Origin: an uncultured Prevotella sp. | Lineage (GTDB): Bacteria > Bacteroidota > Bacteroidia > Bacteroidales > Bacteroidaceae | DNA: 64,000 bases | Reading direction: 5' to 3' | Assembly: GCA_900314995.1 (NCBI GenBank) | Contig: OMXK01000034.1 | Span: forward strand, 381 to 64,380 | Part shown: in pieces, positions 42,415 to 51,629 of the stretch | How positions within the stretch are numbered: the stretch's first letter is position 1 | How the letters are laid out: each line of letters starts with the position of its first letter | Notes under the pieces: generated by a model | Databases searched by the model: none | What the model was told of the DNA's origin: nothing | The model's input: only the letters and a program-made list of their open reading frames with translations | Translations under genes and position numbers: made by a program

Positions 42415-43125
42415 ATGGCAAGATTTAAGAGAATTCTTTTGAAACTGTCGGGCGAGAGCCTGATGGGAAAGCAGGGCTACGGCATCGACCCTGAGCGACT
42501 GAGTGACTATGCCAGGCAGATTAAGGAAGTGGCAGAGATGGGTGTCGAGATTGGCATCGTGATTGGCGGCGGTAACATTTTCCGTGGCCTGAGTGGTTCG
42601 CAGAAAGGTTTCGACCGTGTGAAGGGTGACCAGATGGGCATGTGCGCTACGGTGATCAACTCGCTGGCACTGTCGTCGGCTTTAGGAGCCGTGGGCGTGA
42701 AGAACAAGGTGCTGACGGCCATCCGCATGGAACCTATCGGTGAGTTTTACACGAAGTGGAAGGCCATCGAGGCGATGGAGCAGGGCTATGTGTGCATCTT
42801 CTCAGCAGGAACCGGATCGCCCTATTTCACGACAGACACCGGCTCTTCACTGCGTGGTATCGAGATCGAGGCCGACGTGATGCTGAAGGGTACCCGCGTT
42901 GACGGTATCTATACTGCCGACCCCGAGAAGGATCCTACTGCAACGAAGTTTGAGGATATCACGTATAAGGAGGTACTGGCACGCGGTCTGAAGGTGATGG
43001 ACTTGACGGCCATCTGCATGTGTCAGGATAACAACCTGCCTATTTACGTATTCAATATGGATGTTGTAGGAAATCTGAAGAAGGTGATGGACGGTGAGCA
43101 GATTGGCACACTCGTTCATAATTAG
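42415..43125 (+). CDS. pyrH: UMP kinase
   Basis: 236 residues of the amino-acid-kinase fold. KRILLKLSGESLMG at the start, IGIVIGGGNIFRG (phosphate-binding glycines), DQMGMCATVINSLAL and TGSPYFTTDT are family signatures. It phosphorylates UMP to UDP. The 74 bp upstream (42341-42414) contain tandem TTTATAGTTTA-type repeats and no clear consensus promoter. Confidence 0.95.
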   Translation: MARFKRILLKLSGESLMGKQGYGIDPERLSDYARQIKEVAEMGVEIGIVIGGGNIFRGLSGSQKGFDRVKGDQMGMCATVINSLALSSALGAVGVKNKVLTAIRMEPIGEFYTKWKAIEAMEQGYVCIFSAGTGSPYFTTDTGSSLRGIEIEADVMLKGTRVDGIYTADPEKDPTATKFEDITYKEVLARGLKVMDLTAICMCQDNNLPIYVFNMDVVGNLKKVMDGEQIGTLVHN

Positions 43126-43145
43126 TCTTGCCTTCGGCGAGTCCA

Positions 43146-43583
43146 CTAGTTGACTTCTTCGAACTCAACGTATTCACCATCGTTGTTGTCGAAGATCTTG
43201 CGCTTTTCATCAGAATCCCGATCGTCGATGATGGTAACACCACTGCTCGTAGTTGTTCTACGGGCAGTTTCTTCTTGTGGGGCTTCTTGAGCCTTGCCTT
43301 TAGTCTTGAACGATTCAGCTGATTGATTGTTGTTTGTCCTCTGCTGATATTGCTTCTGTTCGCGAGGATTCCTCTGTTGGCTCTTATTGGTGCTGCTCTT
43401 GAAATAATCATCGCCAAAAGGATTCTTTTCCTTCTGTTCCTTCATCTTCTGATGGCGGAAATATGTATCTTCAGCAGCCTCTCTCATCTTCTTGACACCT
43501 TTATAGGTGAAATAGATAATCACCATGACAAGAATAGCAATGAAGATAAGGGCAAAAACAATAATAGCAATAATCGTCTGCAT
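43146..43583 (-). CDS. DUF4834-like small membrane protein
   Basis: 145 residues. One N-terminal membrane helix (about 3-27, IIAIIVFALIFIAILVMVII), then a basic, Gln/Asn-rich disordered stretch, ending in acidic GEYVEFEEVN. It matches the Bacteroidales DUF4834 family as I remember it. It lies 11 bp downstream of pssA, in a psd-pssA-DUF4834 transcript, so it may act at the inner membrane near phospholipid synthesis. Function unknown. Confidence 0.75.
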   Translation of the reverse strand: MQTIIAIIVFALIFIAILVMVIIYFTYKGVKKMREAAEDTYFRHQKMKEQKEKNPFGDDYFKSSTNKSQQRNPREQKQYQQRTNNNQSAESFKTKGKAQEAPQEETARRTTTSSGVTIIDDRDSDEKRKIFDNNDGEYVEFEEVN

Positions 43584-43594
43584 AAAAACGGGCT

Positions 43595-44305
43595 TTATGA
43601 AGTCTTTTTATTCGTGGCAACAGATAACACAATGTACCATGCAATGATGGCAGCAAAACCGCTCACCTTCAGGAACAACAGCAGCGGGATACACGAGAGG
43701 ATAAAAATATACTTTATTTCATTGCCTTTCCAGCCCCAGTGCTTGAACTTGAGGGCAAACATCGGAATCTCTGCAATCAGCAGATAGCAACTCAGGAAGA
43801 CACCAGCCAACAGAATATAGCAGATATAAGGGACGGTAGCCAGCCAACTGCCTGCACCGGCAATCAGTGATCCCCAGAAGAGTGCATTGGCAGGGGTGGG
43901 AAGTCCGATAAACCCTAAGGCCTGACGCTCGTCGAGATTGAACTTGGCGAGTCGGAGAGCGGAAAAGGCCGCCATGACGAATGACAGGAACGGGAGCACG
44001 AATGCCAGGCGGTTTCCCTGCATAATGCCCGTCCAGTTCTGCTCCATTAGGAACGAGAAAACAATCGTAGAGGGAGCAAGTCCGAAAGTGATGTCGTCAG
44101 CGAGTGAATCAAGTTCTTTTCCGATAGGTGAGGATACATTCAGTAGTCTGGCACTCATCCCGTCAAAGAAATCGAAGACTGCGCCGATGATAATGAACAC
44201 CAGCGCATATTCGTACAGACTATAGATGGCATAATAGGTGGCAATGCAGCCAGAAATGAGGTTGCAGCACGTGATACTGTTGGGGATGTGCTTCTTGATA
44301 CTCAT
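43595..44305 (-). CDS. pssA: CDP-diacylglycerol--serine O-phosphatidyltransferase
   Basis: 236 residues with about seven membrane helices. The CDP-alcohol phosphotransferase signature DG-x2-AR-x8-G-x3-D-x3-D is visible as FFDGMSARLL...GKELDSLADD (about residues 42-69). It makes phosphatidylserine from CDP-diacylglycerol and serine. Its start abuts the psd stop; the two genes encode consecutive steps to phosphatidylethanolamine. Confidence 0.94.
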   Translation of the reverse strand: MSIKKHIPNSITCCNLISGCIATYYAIYSLYEYALVFIIIGAVFDFFDGMSARLLNVSSPIGKELDSLADDITFGLAPSTIVFSFLMEQNWTGIMQGNRLAFVLPFLSFVMAAFSALRLAKFNLDERQALGFIGLPTPANALFWGSLIAGAGSWLATVPYICYILLAGVFLSCYLLIAEIPMFALKFKHWGWKGNEIKYIFILSCIPLLLFLKVSGFAAIIAWYIVLSVATNKKTS

Positions 44306-44995
44306 TTATTTCAACTTTGCAATGACTGTCTGGTCACCAGTTGTGGGTTGTCCCATCGTGACACATGCCTTAGCTGTAAGCGGCAGATAGACATCGACAC
44401 GCGATCCCAGCTTGATGAATCCCAGATGTTCATCGATATAACACTCTTCACCTTCCTTGGCATAGGTGACGATACGGCGAGCCATCGCACCAGCAATCTG
44501 GCGGACCAGGATGTCTTCACCGTCGGTTGTCGTAATCATGATGTCTGAATGCTCATTCTCCTCACTGGCTTTTGGCAGCCAGGCCTTATGGTAATTGCCG
44601 TTCTGATGATGCACGAACTTCACCTTTCCATCGACAGGGAACCAGTTGGCATGAACGTTCAGCGGGCTCATGAAAATCGAAATCATCAGGCGCTTGTCGT
44701 GGAAGTATTCGTTTTCTTCTGCTTCTTCTACGACGACAATCTTTCCATCGGCAGGAGCGACAACCAGTTTGTCGGTGTCACCATTATAATATCTGATAGG
44801 GCAGCGGTAGAAGTTCAGCGCCATCATCCAGGCGGAGCCAAAGACAATGACAAACAACCAAAAAGGTATCGTGGTGCTGAATGAATACCATAGCAGCGAA
44901 CCTATGCAGGCAAGCGCCAATGCACTCAATAGCAGTTCGTTTGTTCCTTCCCTATGAATCCTTATTTTCTTAAGTTTCTTGATTCTTTCTCCCAT
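44306..44995 (-). CDS. psd: Phosphatidylserine decarboxylase
   Basis: 229 residues, the short form of the enzyme. Two N-terminal membrane helices (about 20-60) anchor it. [18 protein letters not shown] and the self-cleavage region [15 protein letters not shown], whose Gly-Ser bond yields the pyruvoyl group, are present. It converts phosphatidylserine to phosphatidylethanolamine. First gene of the psd-pssA-DUF4834 unit, divergent from dnaE. Confidence 0.94.
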   Translation of the reverse strand: MGERIKKLKKIRIHREGTNELLLSALALACIGSLLWYSFSTTIPFWLFVIVFGSAWMMALNFYRCPIRYYNGDTDKLVVAPADGKIVVVEEAEENEYFHDKRLMISIFMSPLNVHANWFPVDGKVKFVHHQNGNYHKAWLPKASEENEHSDIMITTTDGEDILVRQIAGAMARRIVTYAKEGEECYIDEHLGFIKLGSRVDVYLPLTAKACVTMGQPTTGDQTVIAKLK

Positions 44996-45027
44996 CAGTA
45001 GAATTTGATTGTTTTGTTATTTGCGTG

Positions 45028-45035
45028 CAAAGGTA
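45028..45035 (-). promoter_or_regulatory. -7 box of psd
   Basis: TACCTTTG on the minus strand, 32 bp before the psd ATG at 44995. Confidence 0.7.
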
Positions 45036-45099
45036 CATATTTTTCACGTAAGTTACAAACTTTTCACGTTTTTCTTTTGGTATTTCCGAGATTTAGGCG

Positions 45100-45107
45100 T
45101 ATCTTTG
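45100..45107 (+). promoter_or_regulatory. -7 box of dnaE
   Basis: TATCTTTG, 31 bp before the dnaE ATG. Confidence 0.65.
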
Positions 45108-45138
45108 GAGCTCAAAAACATAAGAAAGAGTATAAAAG

Positions 45139-48100
45139 ATGGAAGATTTCGTACATCTGCATGTACATACATATTATTCAATCCTCGATGGACAGTCGAG
45201 TATCAAAAGGCTTGTAGATAAAGCAATTTCCGACGGTATGAAAGGTATGGCCATCACGGATCATGGCGATATGTTTGGTATTAAGGAATTTCACGACATC
45301 TGCAATGGCATTAACAAGCAGCGCAAGAAAGACGGCCTCGAACCCTTCAAGCCAATCTTCGGCTGTGAGATGTATGTGGCCCGTCGTGGGGATATGCATC
45401 TGAAAGAGACGAAGGATGATCTTGGCGGTTATCACTTGATTGTTCTGGCGAAAAACGCTAATGGCTATAAGAACCTGATCAAACTGGTCAGTAATTCTTG
45501 GGTAGACGGCTTTTATAACCGACCTCGTACTGACAGGACAGAACTGGAGAAGTATCATGAAGACCTGATAGTCTGTTCGGCCTGTATTGCAGGCGAGGTG
45601 CCGGCAAAGATCCTTCGTGGCGATATAGCCGGGGCACGTGAATCCATCGAGTGGCATCAGCGGCTCTGGGGCGACGACTATTATCTGGAGCTTCAGCGCC
45701 ATGAGGTGACAGATCCTAACCAACGTGCCAATCGCGAGACCTTCCCGCTTCAGCAGCAGGCCAATAAGGTTCTGATCGAACTGGCTCGGGAATATGGTAT
45801 CAAACTGGTCTGTACGAACGATGCCCACTTTGTGGATAAGGAAAATGCTGAGGCCCACGACCATCTTCTCTGTCTCTCTACCGGCAAGGATCTCGATGAC
45901 CCGACGCGAATGCTCTACTCCAAGCAGGAGTGGTTTAAGACACGTCAGGAGATGAACGACATCTTCAGCGATGTGCCGGAAGCAATGGCTAACACGCTGG
46001 AGATACTGGATAAGGTAGAGACCTACAGTCTTGATAATGACCCGATTATGCCGTTCTTCCCCATCCCTGAAAGTTTCGGAACTGAAGAAGAATGGCGGAA
46101 GAAGTTTACGGAGCAGCAACTTTACGACGAGTTTACCTCTGATGAGAATGGCGAGAACCAACTGCCTCCCGAAGAAGGCGAGAAGAAAATCAAGAAGCTG
46201 GGTGGCTACGATAAGATCTACCGAATCAAGTTTGAAGCTGACTATTTGGCAGAACTGGCCTATGCCGGTGCCAAGCGGCGCTATGGCGACCCGATTCCAG
46301 ATGATGTGGTTGAACGTGTAAAGTTCGAACTGCACATCATGAAGACGATGGGTTTCCCGGGTTACTTCCTCATCGTGCAGGACTTTATCAATTCAGCTCG
46401 CGATGAGCTCGGGGTAATGGTGGGACCAGGACGTGGTTCTGCTGCTGGTAGTGTGGTGGCTTACTGTCTGGGTATCACGAAAATAGACCCGTTGAAATAC
46501 GACTTGCTGTTTGAGCGTTTCCTGAACCCGGACCGTATCTCGCTGCCTGATATCGATACCGACTTTGATGACGACGGACGCGGAAAGGTGCTGAAATGGG
46601 TGATGGATAAGTATGGTCATGAGAACTGTGCCCACATCATCACCTACGCCACGATGGCCACTAAGAACTCTATTAAGGATGTGGCCCGTGTGGAGAAAGT
46701 GCCGCTCGGCATCACCAATGCCTTATGTAAGGCTATTCCTGATCGTCTGCCAGAAGGCATGAAGATGAATCTGCCCAATGCCATCAAGTGTACACGAGAA
46801 TTACAAGAGGCGGAGTCCTCTTCCAATCAGGCACTCGCCAACACCATCAAGTATGCAAAGATGCTGGAGGGAACAGTGAGAGGAACGGGTATCCATGCCT
46901 GTGGTTTTATCATCTGCCGTGACCCGATATCTGACCATGTACCTGTCTCTACGGCAGATGACCCTGACTTCAAGGGCACCAAGACCAACTGCACGCAATA
47001 CGACGGTCACGTCATCGAATCGACGGGACTTATCAAGATGGACTTCCTGGGGCTGAAGACGCTGTCGGAGTTGAAGGAGGCTTGTGCGAACATCAAGCGT
47101 ACAAGGGGCGTAGAGGTCGATCTCGACACTATCCCCATCGACGATCCCAAGACATACGAACTCTATCAGCAGGGCCGTACCATCGGTACCTTCCAGTTTG
47201 AGTCAAACGGTATGCAGAAATACCTGAGAGAACTGCATCCTACCGTCTTTGAGGATCTCATTGCCATGAACGCCCTCTATCGCCCGGGACCTATGGACTA
47301 TATCCCTTCGTTCATTGCCCGTAAGAACGGTCGAGAGGAAATCAAATACGATATTCCCTGCATGGAGAAGTATTTGAAGGATACCTATGGTATCACCGTC
47401 TATCAGGAACAGGTAATGTTGCTCTCGCGTCAATTAGCTGATTTCACCCGAGGCGAAAGTGATGCCCTTCGTAAGGCGATGGGTAAGAAGAAGAAGGATA
47501 TCGTCGACGCAATGAAGCCCAAGTTCATCGAAGGTGGCAAGAAGAACGGCCACGATCCTGAGATTCTGGAGAAGATTTGGGCTGACTGGGAGAAATTCGC
47601 CTCTTACGCCTTCAACAAATCGCATGCCGCTTGCTATTCCTGGGTAGCTTACCAGACAGCATACCTCAAGGCCAATTATCCCGCTGAGTTCATGGCTGCC
47701 ATCATGAGCCGTCGTCGGGACCAAATAACTGAAATCACTAAACTGATGGATGAGTGTAAGGCGATGGGTATCGCCACTTTAGGTCCGGATGTCAACGAGT
47801 CGTATGAGAAGTTTGGTGTTAACCACCATGGTGAGATTCGCTTCGGCCTCGGTGCCATCAAGGGCATGGGTGACTCTGCCGCATTGGCCATCATTGAGGA
47901 ACGCGAGAAGAACGGTCCCTTCAAGGATATTTACGACTTTGCCCAGCGTATCAGCTTCTCGTCAGTCAACCGTAAGGCCTTCGAAAGTTTGGCATTGAGC
48001 GGTGGCTTCGACAGTTTCGGCATTCGCCGTGAAGACTACTTCGCCACCAATGCCAAGGGCGAGGTGTTCCTCGATACTATCGTTCGCTACGGACAGTTGT

Positions 48101-48852
48101 ATCAGCAGGAGAAGGCACAGATGCAGAACTCCCTCTTTGGCATGTTTGGTGACGGGGTGGAGATTGCCCTGCCGCCAGTACCCAAGAACGATATCCGTTG
48201 GAGCGATATCGAACGTCTGAACAAGGAGCGTGATCTTGTAGGTATCTACCTCTCAGCCCATCCGCTTGATGAGTATAAGATCATCCTCGACAACCTCTGT
48301 AATGCCAAATGTGCCGATTTGTCAGATATGTCGAATCTGAATGGCAGGGAGGATATTCTGTTGGGTGGCATTGTGACAGCCATCCGTACCCGTTTCGATA
48401 AGCGCGGCAACCCTTGTGGCTTTGTCACCCTTGAGGATTTCGACGGTTCTGGCGAACTGGCGCTGTTCGGTGAAGACTGGGGCCATTGGAGCGGTATGTT
48501 TGCCGAGGGTGCATCGGTGTATATCACAGCCAAATTGCAACAGCGTTTTCAGAACAGCAATCAATTGGAACTGAAGGTGCAGAATATAGAATATCTGCAG
48601 GGTGTAAAGGAAAAGGCGCTCGACCGCATCACCATCTCATTGGTCACCGATATGCTCGACGATCAGATTGTGGCTGACCTCAATGAACTGATCACCAGCC
48701 ATCCTGGAAAGACCAAACTGTTCTTCCAGCTGCGCGATTCGCAGGGCAAGAACCACGTGCTGCTTCATAGCAGGAGTTGTGGTGTCGATGTGCGTCATTC
48801 GCTGATCGACTATATCGATAAACACGAGATGCTCGATTATCAGATCAATTAA
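45139..48852 (+). CDS. dnaE: DNA polymerase III subunit alpha
   Basis: 1237 residues. An N-terminal PHP domain (FVHLHVHTYYSILDGQSS, then ITDHGDMFG) is followed by the palm with GPGRGSAAGSVVAYCLGIT and the catalytic aspartates in LPDIDTDFDDDGR. The finger domain (PGPMDYIPSFIARKNG, YQEQVMLLS), a helix-hairpin-helix region and a C-terminal OB-fold (ILLGGIVTAIRTRFDKRGN) complete the typical order. It is the replicative polymerase. Length is normal. Followed by trxA. Confidence 0.96.
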   Translation: MEDFVHLHVHTYYSILDGQSSIKRLVDKAISDGMKGMAITDHGDMFGIKEFHDICNGINKQRKKDGLEPFKPIFGCEMYVARRGDMHLKETKDDLGGYHLIVLAKNANGYKNLIKLVSNSWVDGFYNRPRTDRTELEKYHEDLIVCSACIAGEVPAKILRGDIAGARESIEWHQRLWGDDYYLELQRHEVTDPNQRANRETFPLQQQANKVLIELAREYGIKLVCTNDAHFVDKENAEAHDHLLCLSTGKDLDDPTRMLYSKQEWFKTRQEMNDIFSDVPEAMANTLEILDKVETYSLDNDPIMPFFPIPESFGTEEEWRKKFTEQQLYDEFTSDENGENQLPPEEGEKKIKKLGGYDKIYRIKFEADYLAELAYAGAKRRYGDPIPDDVVERVKFELHIMKTMGFPGYFLIVQDFINSARDELGVMVGPGRGSAAGSVVAYCLGITKIDPLKYDLLFERFLNPDRISLPDIDTDFDDDGRGKVLKWVMDKYGHENCAHIITYATMATKNSIKDVARVEKVPLGITNALCKAIPDRLPEGMKMNLPNAIKCTRELQEAESSSNQALANTIKYAKMLEGTVRGTGIHACGFIICRDPISDHVPVSTADDPDFKGTKTNCTQYDGHVIESTGLIKMDFLGLKTLSELKEACANIKRTRGVEVDLDTIPIDDPKTYELYQQGRTIGTFQFESNGMQKYLRELHPTVFEDLIAMNALYRPGPMDYIPSFIARKNGREEIKYDIPCMEKYLKDTYGITVYQEQVMLLSRQLADFTRGESDALRKAMGKKKKDIVDAMKPKFIEGGKKNGHDPEILEKIWADWEKFASYAFNKSHAACYSWVAYQTAYLKANYPAEFMAAIMSRRRDQITEITKLMDECKAMGIATLGPDVNESYEKFGVNHHGEIRFGLGAIKGMGDSAALAIIEEREKNGPFKDIYDFAQRISFSSVNRKAFESLALSGGFDSFGIRREDYFATNAKGEVFLDTIVRYGQLYQQEKAQMQNSLFGMFGDGVEIALPPVPKNDIRWSDIERLNKERDLVGIYLSAHPLDEYKIILDNLCNAKCADLSDMSNLNGREDILLGGIVTAIRTRFDKRGNPCGFVTLEDFDGSGELALFGEDWGHWSGMFAEGASVYITAKLQQRFQNSNQLELKVQNIEYLQGVKEKALDRITISLVTDMLDDQIVADLNELITSHPGKTKLFFQLRDSQGKNHVLLHSRSCGVDVRHSLIDYIDKHEMLDYQIN

Positions 48853-48912
48853 TGGCATGCTATTTGCAGATGAATTATCATCATAGTATTCACTAAATAA
48901 ATTAAGGTAACA

Positions 48913-49227
48913 ATGGAAGTAACAATCACAAGTGAGAATTTTGCGAGTTTGAAGGCATCAGGCCAGCCGCTGGTAGTTGATTTCTGGGCTACATGGTGTG
49001 GTCCCTGCCGTATGGTGGCTCCCATTATTTCAGAACTGGCTGAAGAGTACGATGGTCGCATCACCGTCGGAAAGTGCGATGTTGAGGAGTGTGAGGATCT
49101 GGCAGCTGAGTTTGGTATTCGTAACATCCCGACCATCTTGTTCTTCAAGAATGGTGAGGTGGTTAACAAACTGATTGGCGCTCAGCCGAAGGCCAAGTTC
49201 GACGAGATGTTCAAAACCCTGCTGTAA
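48913..49227 (+). CDS. trxA: Thioredoxin
   Basis: 104 residues, full-length thioredoxin fold with the active site WCGPCRM (Cys29, Cys32), cis-proline segment RNIPTILFF and C-terminal GAQPKAKFDE. No signal, so cytoplasmic disulfide reduction. The next gene starts one base after its stop, implying co-translation. Confidence 0.95.
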   Translation: MEVTITSENFASLKASGQPLVVDFWATWCGPCRMVAPIISELAEEYDGRITVGKCDVEECEDLAAEFGIRNIPTILFFKNGEVVNKLIGAQPKAKFDEMFKTLL

Positions 49228-49228
49228 G

Positions 49229-49549
49229 ATGGCGAGCATTGACGAGGAAATCCGTTTGGATGAAGAGGAGAACAGACGGGAACTAGCATTCATTCGTAAC
49301 CAGTTGCCATCGACGATCAAGAAGTTCTATAGCGACAAGGATATCCTTTATATGATGGATCTGATTGTCGACTATTATTACACCAGTGGCATCTTGGAAA
49401 GCGAAGACGATGTCGACGTCGACCTGGAGGTAATTGCAGATTTCGTCTGTAAGCGTGCCAAGGAAGAAGGCTTCAGCTCCTCGTTCAATCCTGAGGAAGT
49501 GTTCTTCATCGTTCAGGCCGACTGGGATTTCCAGGAACAGAATCTATAA
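49229..49549 (+). CDS. Uncharacterised acidic protein co-translated with thioredoxin
   Basis: 106 residues from ATG 49229 (MASIDEEIRLDEEENRRELAF); a longer reading overlaps trxA in another frame and is unlikely. Acidic and helical, with LYMMDLIVDYYYTSGILE and a run of Asp/Glu (ESEDDVDVDLE). No known domain recognised. One base separates it from trxA and a terminator follows, so it belongs to the trxA transcript. Confidence 0.75.
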   Translation: MASIDEEIRLDEEENRRELAFIRNQLPSTIKKFYSDKDILYMMDLIVDYYYTSGILESEDDVDVDLEVIADFVCKRAKEEGFSSSFNPEEVFFIVQADWDFQEQNL

Positions 49550-49555
49550 GATGAA

Positions 49556-49590
49556 GAGGTGAGTCGTTGATGACCCACCTCTTTTCTTTT
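49556..49590 (+). terminator. Intrinsic terminator between converging operons
   Basis: GAGGTGAGT / ACCCACCTC hairpin followed by TTTTCTTTTTT. The base composition could serve either strand's unit. Confidence 0.7.
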
Positions 49591-49595
49591 TTATC

Positions 49596-50003
49596 CTATA
49601 GCTGAACGGTTCGGCTTCCGTCGGCATTCTCACGGATGCTTACTTTCACGGCATCTTCGGGCAGTACCTCCTCGATGAGTTCCGGCCACTCGATGAAACA
49701 AAGGGCACCGCTGTAGAAATAGTCCTCGTAGCCCATATCGTAGACCTCTTCCAGCTTCTTGATACGGTAGAAGTCGAAGTGATAGATGACGCCTTCGCGG
49801 CTGCTGTACTCGTTGATGATGGCAAAAGTGGGGGAGGTGATGACGTCCTCTACGCCAAGTTCCTCGCAGATGGCCTTCACGAATGTGGTTTTGCCGGCTC
49901 CCATGCTACCATAGAACGCAAATACCTTGTGGTCGCCGATGGCATCAATAAACGCCCGGGCGGCCTCACGGATGTTTTCCAAGTTGTTGATGATTATTTC
50001 CAT
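49596..50003 (-). CDS. tsaE: tRNA threonylcarbamoyladenosine biosynthesis ATPase TsaE
   Basis: 135 residues. P-loop [12 protein letters not shown] (about 31-42), then [14 protein letters not shown] and [13 protein letters not shown] typical of the family. It works with TsaB and TsaD in forming t6A37 on tRNAs. Last gene of the aroA-porW-porX-tsaE unit, 9 bp after porX. Confidence 0.94.
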   Translation of the reverse strand: MEIIINNLENIREAARAFIDAIGDHKVFAFYGSMGAGKTTFVKAICEELGVEDVITSPTFAIINEYSSREGVIYHFDFYRIKKLEEVYDMGYEDYFYSGALCFIEWPELIEEVLPEDAVKVSIRENADGSRTVQL

Positions 50004-50012
50004 AATGCATGT

Positions 50013-51587
50013 TTATCTTTTCTTTCTTGTTAATGTGATGAGTGGGATGATCATCTCTTCCATCGAGATACCGCCGTGCTGGAAGGTGTCGCGATAGTAG
50101 GAGACGTAATAATTATAGTTGTTCGGATAGGCGAAGAACGAGTCGCCGGTGGCGAAGACATAGCTCGTAGAGAGGTTGGGTGCCGGCAACTGGGCTTTCT
50201 GTGGATCCTTGACCACGAAAAGACTCTTGTCATCGTAGGCCAGATTCTTACCGAGCTTGTATCTCAGGTTGGTATTCGTATTTCTGTCGCCGATGATCTT
50301 GATGGGCTGTGTACAGCGGATACTGCCATGGTCGGTAGTTACGATGACGGTGCTGTCGGTGGTAGCGATGAGCTTGAAGAATTCCGAAATCACCGAATGA
50401 CGGAACCATGACAACGTTATGCTGCGATAGGCACTCTCGTTGTTGGCCAGTTCTCTCACCATCTTCGACTCTGTACGGGCATGACTGAGCATGTCGATGA
50501 AATTGAACACCACCACGTTCAGATCGTTTTTCTCCATCTGGCTGAATTGTTGCAGCACCTTGTCGCCGTCGGCAGAACTGTTCACCTTGTAGTATGCGAA
50601 GGTGTCTTTACGGCGATAGCGCTCTAGCTGGGTCTGTATCAATGGCTTCTCGTTCAGATTCTTTCCTTCTTCCTCGTCCTCGTCTACCCACAGGTCGGGG
50701 AACATCTTGGCTATCTTGTTGGGCATCAGTCCGCTGAAGATGGCATTCCTGGCATATTGGGTAGCTGTCGGCAGAATGCTCGAATAGAGTTCTTCGTCGA
50801 TATCGAACTGCTCGCTGAGTTCGTGGGCCAAAATGCGCCATTGGTCGTAACGGAAATTGTCGAGCACGATGAGGAACACCTTCCGATGCTCATTCAACAG
50901 CGGAAACACTTTGGTCTTGAATACTTCCGGTGATAGGATAGGGCGGCTTGCATCTTTGTCGTTCTTGGGATTGCTGATGTCCTCAATCCAGTCGAGATAG
51001 TGTTTCTTGATAAACTTGCCGAAGCCGTTGTTGGCATCTTCCTTCTGCATCTGAAGCATCTCCTTCATGCTGCTGTCGGTAGCACTCAGCTCCAGTTCCC
51101 AGTGTACAAGACGCTTGTAGATATCAGACCAGTCCTCCCACGACTGACAGTCCATAATCTGTATGGCTATCTGTTGGAAGTTCTGCTGGTACTGGCTTTG
51201 CGTCACCTCGGTCTCAATCTCCTTGCGGTGGATGTTCTTCTTTAGGGCCAATAGAATCTGGTTTGGGTTGACGGGTTTGATCAGATAGTCGGCAATCTTC
51301 TGGCCAATGGCTTGCTCCATGATGTTCTCCTCCTCGCTCTTGGTCACCATGATAACAGGGAGAGAAGGCTGTAGCTCCTTCAGTTTCTGCAGTGTCTCCA
51401 GTCCGCTCAGACCCGGCATCTGCTCGTCGAGCAATACCAGGTCGAAGTTATTCTCTTTGACTTGATCGATGGCGTCAGTGCCGTTGGTGACGGTAATCAC
51501 CTCGTAGCCTTTCTTCTCCAGGAACATCAGGTGAGCTCTTAACTGCTCCACCTCGTCGTCTACCCACAACAATAGTCCATTGGTCAT
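50013..51587 (-). CDS. porX: PorX-type response regulator with PglZ/alkaline-phosphatase domain
   Basis: 524 residues. Receiver domain (1-125) with phospho-acceptor Asp54 in LVLLDEQMPGL and conserved Thr/Lys in MVTKSEEE. A helical linker (about 130-200) leads to a PglZ/alkaline-phosphatase-superfamily domain (about 220-524), with FLIVLDNFRYDQWRIL, NAIFSGLMPNKIA and VVTTDHGSIRC. PorX regulates the type IX secretion system in Porphyromonas and Flavobacterium. Here it sits next to the PorW-type lipoprotein, which supports the assignment. No partner kinase PorY is in the window. Confidence 0.92.
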   Translation of the reverse strand: MTNGLLLWVDDEVEQLRAHLMFLEKKGYEVITVTNGTDAIDQVKENNFDLVLLDEQMPGLSGLETLQKLKELQPSLPVIMVTKSEEENIMEQAIGQKIADYLIKPVNPNQILLALKKNIHRKEIETEVTQSQYQQNFQQIAIQIMDCQSWEDWSDIYKRLVHWELELSATDSSMKEMLQMQKEDANNGFGKFIKKHYLDWIEDISNPKNDKDASRPILSPEVFKTKVFPLLNEHRKVFLIVLDNFRYDQWRILAHELSEQFDIDEELYSSILPTATQYARNAIFSGLMPNKIAKMFPDLWVDEDEEEGKNLNEKPLIQTQLERYRRKDTFAYYKVNSSADGDKVLQQFSQMEKNDLNVVVFNFIDMLSHARTESKMVRELANNESAYRSITLSWFRHSVISEFFKLIATTDSTVIVTTDHGSIRCTQPIKIIGDRNTNTNLRYKLGKNLAYDDKSLFVVKDPQKAQLPAPNLSTSYVFATGDSFFAYPNNYNYYVSYYRDTFQHGGISMEEMIIPLITLTRKKR

Positions 51588-51629
51588 ATTCTGATTATTA
51601 CATTATTTAATTGTTACATTTTTACATTC

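Noticed and set aside
45178..46335. 385-codon minus-strand frame inside dnaE
   Set aside because: Shadow of dnaE, whose protein signature is unambiguous.
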